Positions 43,787 through 46,872 of a stretch of DNA of 46,872 nucleotides are shown piece by piece. The stretch covers positions 1 to 46,872 of the forward strand of contig JASJXX010000010.1 of assembly GCA_030123765.1 (NCBI GenBank), read 5' to 3'. The notes under the pieces are model-generated. The model searched no databases, had not been told where the DNA came from, and was given only the letters and a program-made list of their open reading frames with translations. Numbering within the stretch: the first letter of the stretch is position 1; each line of letters opens with the position of its first letter. The translations under genes were made by a program, and so were the position numbers. Origin of the DNA: Actinomycetota bacterium (lineage in GTDB: Bacteria > Actinomycetota > Acidimicrobiia > Spongiisociales > UBA5794).

Positions 43787-46507
43787 ATGACAGACATACA
43801 ACTGCCACGCATCACCGAGGGCGCTGACCTCGTGAACTTCCCACCTCCGGACCGCTGGGACGACTGGGAGGAGTACGACGCGCAGTCCTGGCCGAAGCGC
43901 GTCACGAATCGGTTCCGTCTCATCCCCACGACCTGCTTCAACTGTGAGTCGGCGTGTGGCCTCCTCGCCTACGTCGACAAGGACACAGGGGAGATCCAGA
44001 GGTTCGAGGGGAACCCGGAACATCCGGGTTCACGTGGCCGCAACTGTGCGAAAGGCCCGGCCACCATCAACCAGGTCCACGACCCCGAGCGGATCCTCTA
44101 CCCGCTGCGCAGAGTGGGTGAGCGTGGCGGCGGCGAGTGGGAACGCGTCAGTTGGGAGGAAGCGCTCACCGACATCGGCACGCGTATGGGAACAGCGATC
44201 CGCGAAGGCCGTAACGACGAGATCATGTACCACGTTGGGAGACCGGGGGAGGACGGCTTCATGGACCGCACCCTCAAGGCGTGGGGCGTTGACGGCCACA
44301 ACAGCCACACGAACATATGCAGCTCCAGTGCAAGAGTCGGATACGCCCTGTGGTCCGGGTACGACCGCCCTTCGGCAGACTTCGCCAACGCGAAATTCAT
44401 TCTGCTCCTGTCTGCTCATCTCGAGACGGGCCACTACTTCAACCCGCACGCGCAGAGGATCATGGAGGCGAAACAGGCGGGTGCCCGGATCGCGACCGTC
44501 GATCCGAGACTGTCGAACACCGCGTCGATGTCTGACTACTGGCTCTCCTGCTGGCCCGGCACTGAACCCGCGATGCTCCTCGCCATGGCCCGCCTCCTCC
44601 TCGAGTGGGACGCCGTCGACCACGACTTCATGCGACGATGGGTGAACTGGGAGGACTCCCTCGAGAGCCTGTACCCGGAGCGGCCAAGGACGTACGAGTC
44701 GTTCATCGATGCCCTCAAGGGCGAGTACGCACACTTCACACCGCAGTGGGCGGGTGACGAGTGCGGCATCGAAGCTGCACAGATCGAGGAGGTTGCCCGC
44801 CAGATCGCTGACGCGGGCCACGCGTTCTCCTCCCACACGTGGCGTTCGGTCGGCTCAGGGAATCTGAGCGGCTGGCAGGGTGCCCGCACCCTCCAGTTCC
44901 TCCACGTGCTCACCGGGTCTGTCGGCACCAAGGGCGGCCTCTCCCCCTCGGGTTGGGTGAAGTTCAAGCCGCCGCACTGGAACATGCCCCCGGCACACTC
45001 GCAGTGGAACGAGCTGCTCTGGCCGAAGGAGTACCCGCTGGCACATCACGAGCTGAGCATGCTCCTGCCTCACTTCCTCAGAGAGGGGCGTGGCAGGCTC
45101 GACGTGTACTTCACTCGGGTGTACAACCCTGTGTGGACGAACCCTGACGGGTTCTCCTGGATCGAGATGCTCACCGACACCGAGAAAGTCGGGCTCCATG
45201 TCGCCCTGACCCCGACCTGGTCAGAGACGGCGTGGTACGCCGACTACGTGCTCCCGATGGGTGTGGCGGCGGAACGCCACGATACCCACAGCTACGAGAC
45301 ACACGCAGCGAAGTGGCTCGGCTTCCGCCAGCCGGTGCTGCGGGTCGCGGCCGAACGGGACGGAAGGACCATCCACAGGACGTACGAGACGAACCCCGGC
45401 GAGGTATGGGAGGAGACGGAGTTCTGGATCGACCTGTCGTGGAAGATCGATCCTGACGGGTCGCTCGGCATCCGGAAGTGGTTCGAGTCCCCGAACGATC
45501 CGAGCAAACCCATCTCTGTGGACGAGTACTACGGCTGGATGTTCGAGAACTCCGTGCCGGGCCTGCCCGAGAAGGCAGCAGCACAGGATCTGACTCCCCT
45601 CGCATACATGCGTAAGTACGGTGCCGTCGAGATAGAACGCGACGTGTACAAGGTCAATGAGCGACCGGTCGAGCAGGGCGGCGTCGAGATCGACGGCACC
45701 ATGCGCGAGGGCTTCAAGACGCCGAGCAAGAAACTCGAGTGGTACTCAAGGACCATGGAGGAGTGGGGGTGGCCGGATGAGGCGATCCCGGGTTACCAGA
45801 GGACCCACGTCTACTGGCGGGACATGGATATGGAGGGGAGCGAACGCATCCTGCTCCCGATCTTCCGCCTCCCTACCCTGATTCACACCCGCTCGGGAAA
45901 CGCCAAGTACCTTTACGAGATCAGCCACGGGCATCCGCTGTGGATGAATGCCACAGATGCAGAGAAACTCGGATTCGCAACAGCGGATCTTGTGCGGATC
46001 GAGACAGATTCGGGACACTTCGTAATGCGGGTGTGGGCGACAGAGGGGATCAGGCCGGGTGTCGTCGCAGCCTCCCACCACCTCGGCCGGTGGCGCACAG
46101 AGGACAAGACCGGAAACGAGCGGTGGTCCTCCGCCCTCGTCAACATCGAGCAGCTCGGCGATGGAAAGTGGAGGCTGCGCCAACTCAAGGGGATCGAGCC
46201 GTTCACCTCTGATGACCCTGACTCGGAACGGATCTGGTGGAAGGACCCGGGCGTGAACCAGAACCTCGCCTTCCCCGTGCATCCGGACCCGATCTCAGGC
46301 ATGCATGCGTGGCACCAGCGTGTGCGCCTCGTCAAACCCGAACCGGGAGACCGCTACGGCGACGTCGTCGTCGATACGAACAAGAGCTTCGCCGTCTACA
46401 AGGAGTGGCTCGCCAAGACGAGGCCCGGCCCGGGCCCTGGAGGCCTCCGGCGCCCCCTCTGGTTCGACCGGCCTGTCAGACCGACGCTGGACGCCTACCA
46501 GGCATAG
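43787..46507 (+). CDS. Cytoplasmic molybdopterin oxidoreductase (SoeA-like)
   Basis: A 906-residue bis-MGD enzyme of the DMSO-reductase family. C50, C53, C57 and C87 (CFNCESAC ... NCAKG) bind one [4Fe-4S] cluster. NICSSSARVG offers C178 as the likely Mo ligand, as in the polysulfide/thiosulfate reductase and SoeA branch. There is no twin-arginine signal, so it works in the cytoplasm with the fused ferredoxin-membrane partner. Sulfite is the expected product of sHdr, which makes sulfite dehydrogenase (SoeA) the best guess. Formate, polysulfide or another substrate is not excluded by the motifs. It ends the co-oriented cluster. Confidence 0.82.
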   Translation: MTDIQLPRITEGADLVNFPPPDRWDDWEEYDAQSWPKRVTNRFRLIPTTCFNCESACGLLAYVDKDTGEIQRFEGNPEHPGSRGRNCAKGPATINQVHDPERILYPLRRVGERGGGEWERVSWEEALTDIGTRMGTAIREGRNDEIMYHVGRPGEDGFMDRTLKAWGVDGHNSHTNICSSSARVGYALWSGYDRPSADFANAKFILLLSAHLETGHYFNPHAQRIMEAKQAGARIATVDPRLSNTASMSDYWLSCWPGTEPAMLLAMARLLLEWDAVDHDFMRRWVNWEDSLESLYPERPRTYESFIDALKGEYAHFTPQWAGDECGIEAAQIEEVARQIADAGHAFSSHTWRSVGSGNLSGWQGARTLQFLHVLTGSVGTKGGLSPSGWVKFKPPHWNMPPAHSQWNELLWPKEYPLAHHELSMLLPHFLREGRGRLDVYFTRVYNPVWTNPDGFSWIEMLTDTEKVGLHVALTPTWSETAWYADYVLPMGVAAERHDTHSYETHAAKWLGFRQPVLRVAAERDGRTIHRTYETNPGEVWEETEFWIDLSWKIDPDGSLGIRKWFESPNDPSKPISVDEYYGWMFENSVPGLPEKAAAQDLTPLAYMRKYGAVEIERDVYKVNERPVEQGGVEIDGTMREGFKTPSKKLEWYSRTMEEWGWPDEAIPGYQRTHVYWRDMDMEGSERILLPIFRLPTLIHTRSGNAKYLYEISHGHPLWMNATDAEKLGFATADLVRIETDSGHFVMRVWATEGIRPGVVAASHHLGRWRTEDKTGNERWSSALVNIEQLGDGKWRLRQLKGIEPFTSDDPDSERIWWKDPGVNQNLAFPVHPDPISGMHAWHQRVRLVKPEPGDRYGDVVVDTNKSFAVYKEWLAKTRPGPGPGGLRRPLWFDRPVRPTLDAYQA

Positions 46508-46515
46508 CCGGCCGG

Positions 46516-46521
46516 TACCCT
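46516..46521 (+). promoter_or_regulatory. -10 box, leaderless promoter of E2 gene
   Basis: TACCCT lies eight bases before the ATG at 46530, with no ribosome-binding site. It suggests that the E2 gene is transcribed separately from the sulfur operon. Confidence 0.35.
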
Positions 46522-46529
46522 TGCACGCG

Positions 46530-46872
46530 ATGCCACACACGTTCCGTATGCCCGATATCGGTGAGGGCCTCACCGAAGCCGAGATCATCAAGTGGTTCGT
46601 CTCCGTCGGTGACACCGTAGAGGTCGATCAGATCCTCGTCGAAGTCGAGACCGCCAAGACGGTCGTCGAGATCCCTTCACCGTTCGCTGGCACCATCACC
46701 GCAATCAACGTGCGCGAGGGTGAGACCGTTGAAGTAGGCGCCGTGCTCTTCGTCATCAACGGCGAACCCAACACCCCCCCACCCCCTCTCCTGTCCCCCT
46801 TTGAAGGGGGACGGCAGAGCGAGGCACGAGCGATGCAGGGGGATCGCGAAGCAGGGGGACGGCAGAGCGAGG
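46530..46872 (+). CDS. 2-oxoacid dehydrogenase E2 component (partial)
   Basis: The first 114 codons of a dihydrolipoyl acyltransferase, cut by the window end. MPDIGEGLTEAEIIKWFVSVGD opens a lipoyl domain of the branched-chain/pyruvate E2 kind, and VEVETAKTVVEIPSP places the lipoyl lysine at about K44. After residue 80 comes the flexible linker (PPPPLLSPFEGGRQSE), which is built from a palindromic DNA repeat read in frame. The enzyme needs lipoate, so it may draw on the lipoyl machinery encoded just upstream, although it has its own promoter. Confidence 0.88.
   Translation, partial: MPHTFRMPDIGEGLTEAEIIKWFVSVGDTVEVDQILVEVETAKTVVEIPSPFAGTITAINVREGETVEVGAVLFVINGEPNTPPPPLLSPFEGGRQSEARAMQGDREAGGRQSE
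46793..46872. repeat. Palindromic and direct repeat inside the E2 linker
   Basis: GTCCCCCTT (46793-46801) and AAGGGGGAC (46804-46812) form a perfect nine-base palindrome with a two-base loop. AGGGGGACGGCAGAGCGAGG occurs at 46805-46824 and again at 46853-46872, where the window ends. The block is in frame with the E2 gene and resembles the intergenic hairpin at 23469. Confidence 0.7.

Noticed and set aside
43787-46507. Formate dehydrogenase
   Set aside because: The likely Mo ligand is Cys in NICSSSA and the partner is a four-cluster ferredoxin-NrfD fusion within a sulfur operon; not fully excluded.
1-46872. CRISPR arrays, insertion sequences, rRNA or tRNA genes
   Set aside because: I saw no regularly spaced long repeats, transposase motifs or RNA-gene signatures; a short tRNA could be missed by eye.

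Overview
The window is GC-rich DNA (above 60% by eye) with short intergenic spaces, frequent GTG starts and several genes that look leaderless. These traits, plus a group-2 primary-type sigma factor, mycobacterial-type acyl-CoA dehydrogenase and YceI/MarR and ParA/zinc-ribbon gene pairs, point to an actinobacterium, perhaps Acidimicrobiia-like. That is an inference; no rRNA or tRNA gene is visible to confirm it.

Left part (1-23.4 kb): a decayed MFS transporter; two acyl-CoA dehydrogenases, each beside a TetR regulator; a class III nucleotide cyclase with a TPR tail, divergent from a DUF2652-SRPBCC protein; a DUF2461 protein; an alpha/beta hydrolase; ParA followed by a frameshifted zinc-ribbon gene; a hotdog thioesterase and an orphan zinc-binding lipoprotein under a Fur-family box; a second hydrolase; an MFS transporter; an amidohydrolase; a sigma-70 factor; an aldehyde dehydrogenase; and a thiolase plus FadJ-type beta-oxidation operon. 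A TTGAG(N6)CTCAA-type operator occurs three times between the first acyl-CoA dehydrogenase and its TetR gene, and again on the thiolase promoter 17 kb away, suggesting one fatty-acid regulon. At 23.4-25.4 kb come a repeat, an HTH-gene remnant, a divergent YceI/MarR pair and an ArsR-type regulator.

Right part (25.6-46.5 kb): about 21 kb of tightly packed, mostly overlapping + strand genes forming what I read as a type II sulfur-oxidizing heterodisulfide-reductase-like (sHdr) system. Order: sulfur carriers tusA, dsrE2 and dsrE3; shdrC1, B1, A, H and the fused HdrC-HdrB protein (B3); etfB and etfA; a membrane ETF:quinone oxidoreductase (EMO type); two small unknown genes (winged helix, zinc finger); three GcvH-like lipoate-binding proteins interleaved with two lipoate-protein-ligase family proteins and two radical-SAM lipoyl synthases (LipS1/LipS2 type); then a fused ferredoxin-NrfD membrane protein and a cytoplasmic molybdopterin oxidoreductase resembling SoeABC. 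Working model: TusA/DsrE proteins deliver sulfane sulfur, sHdr with lipoylated LbpA oxidizes it to sulfite, electrons leave through EtfAB and EMO to (mena)quinone, and the Mo enzyme may oxidize sulfite to sulfate. The ArsR protein, divergent from tusA, is the obvious candidate regulator.

The window ends inside a 2-oxoacid dehydrogenase E2 gene whose linker carries a palindromic repeat in frame. The sHdr-lipoate pathway is known in outline. The least explained parts are the two small coupled genes, the third lipoate-binding protein, and the fused SoeBC-like plus Mo module in the same apparent operon.
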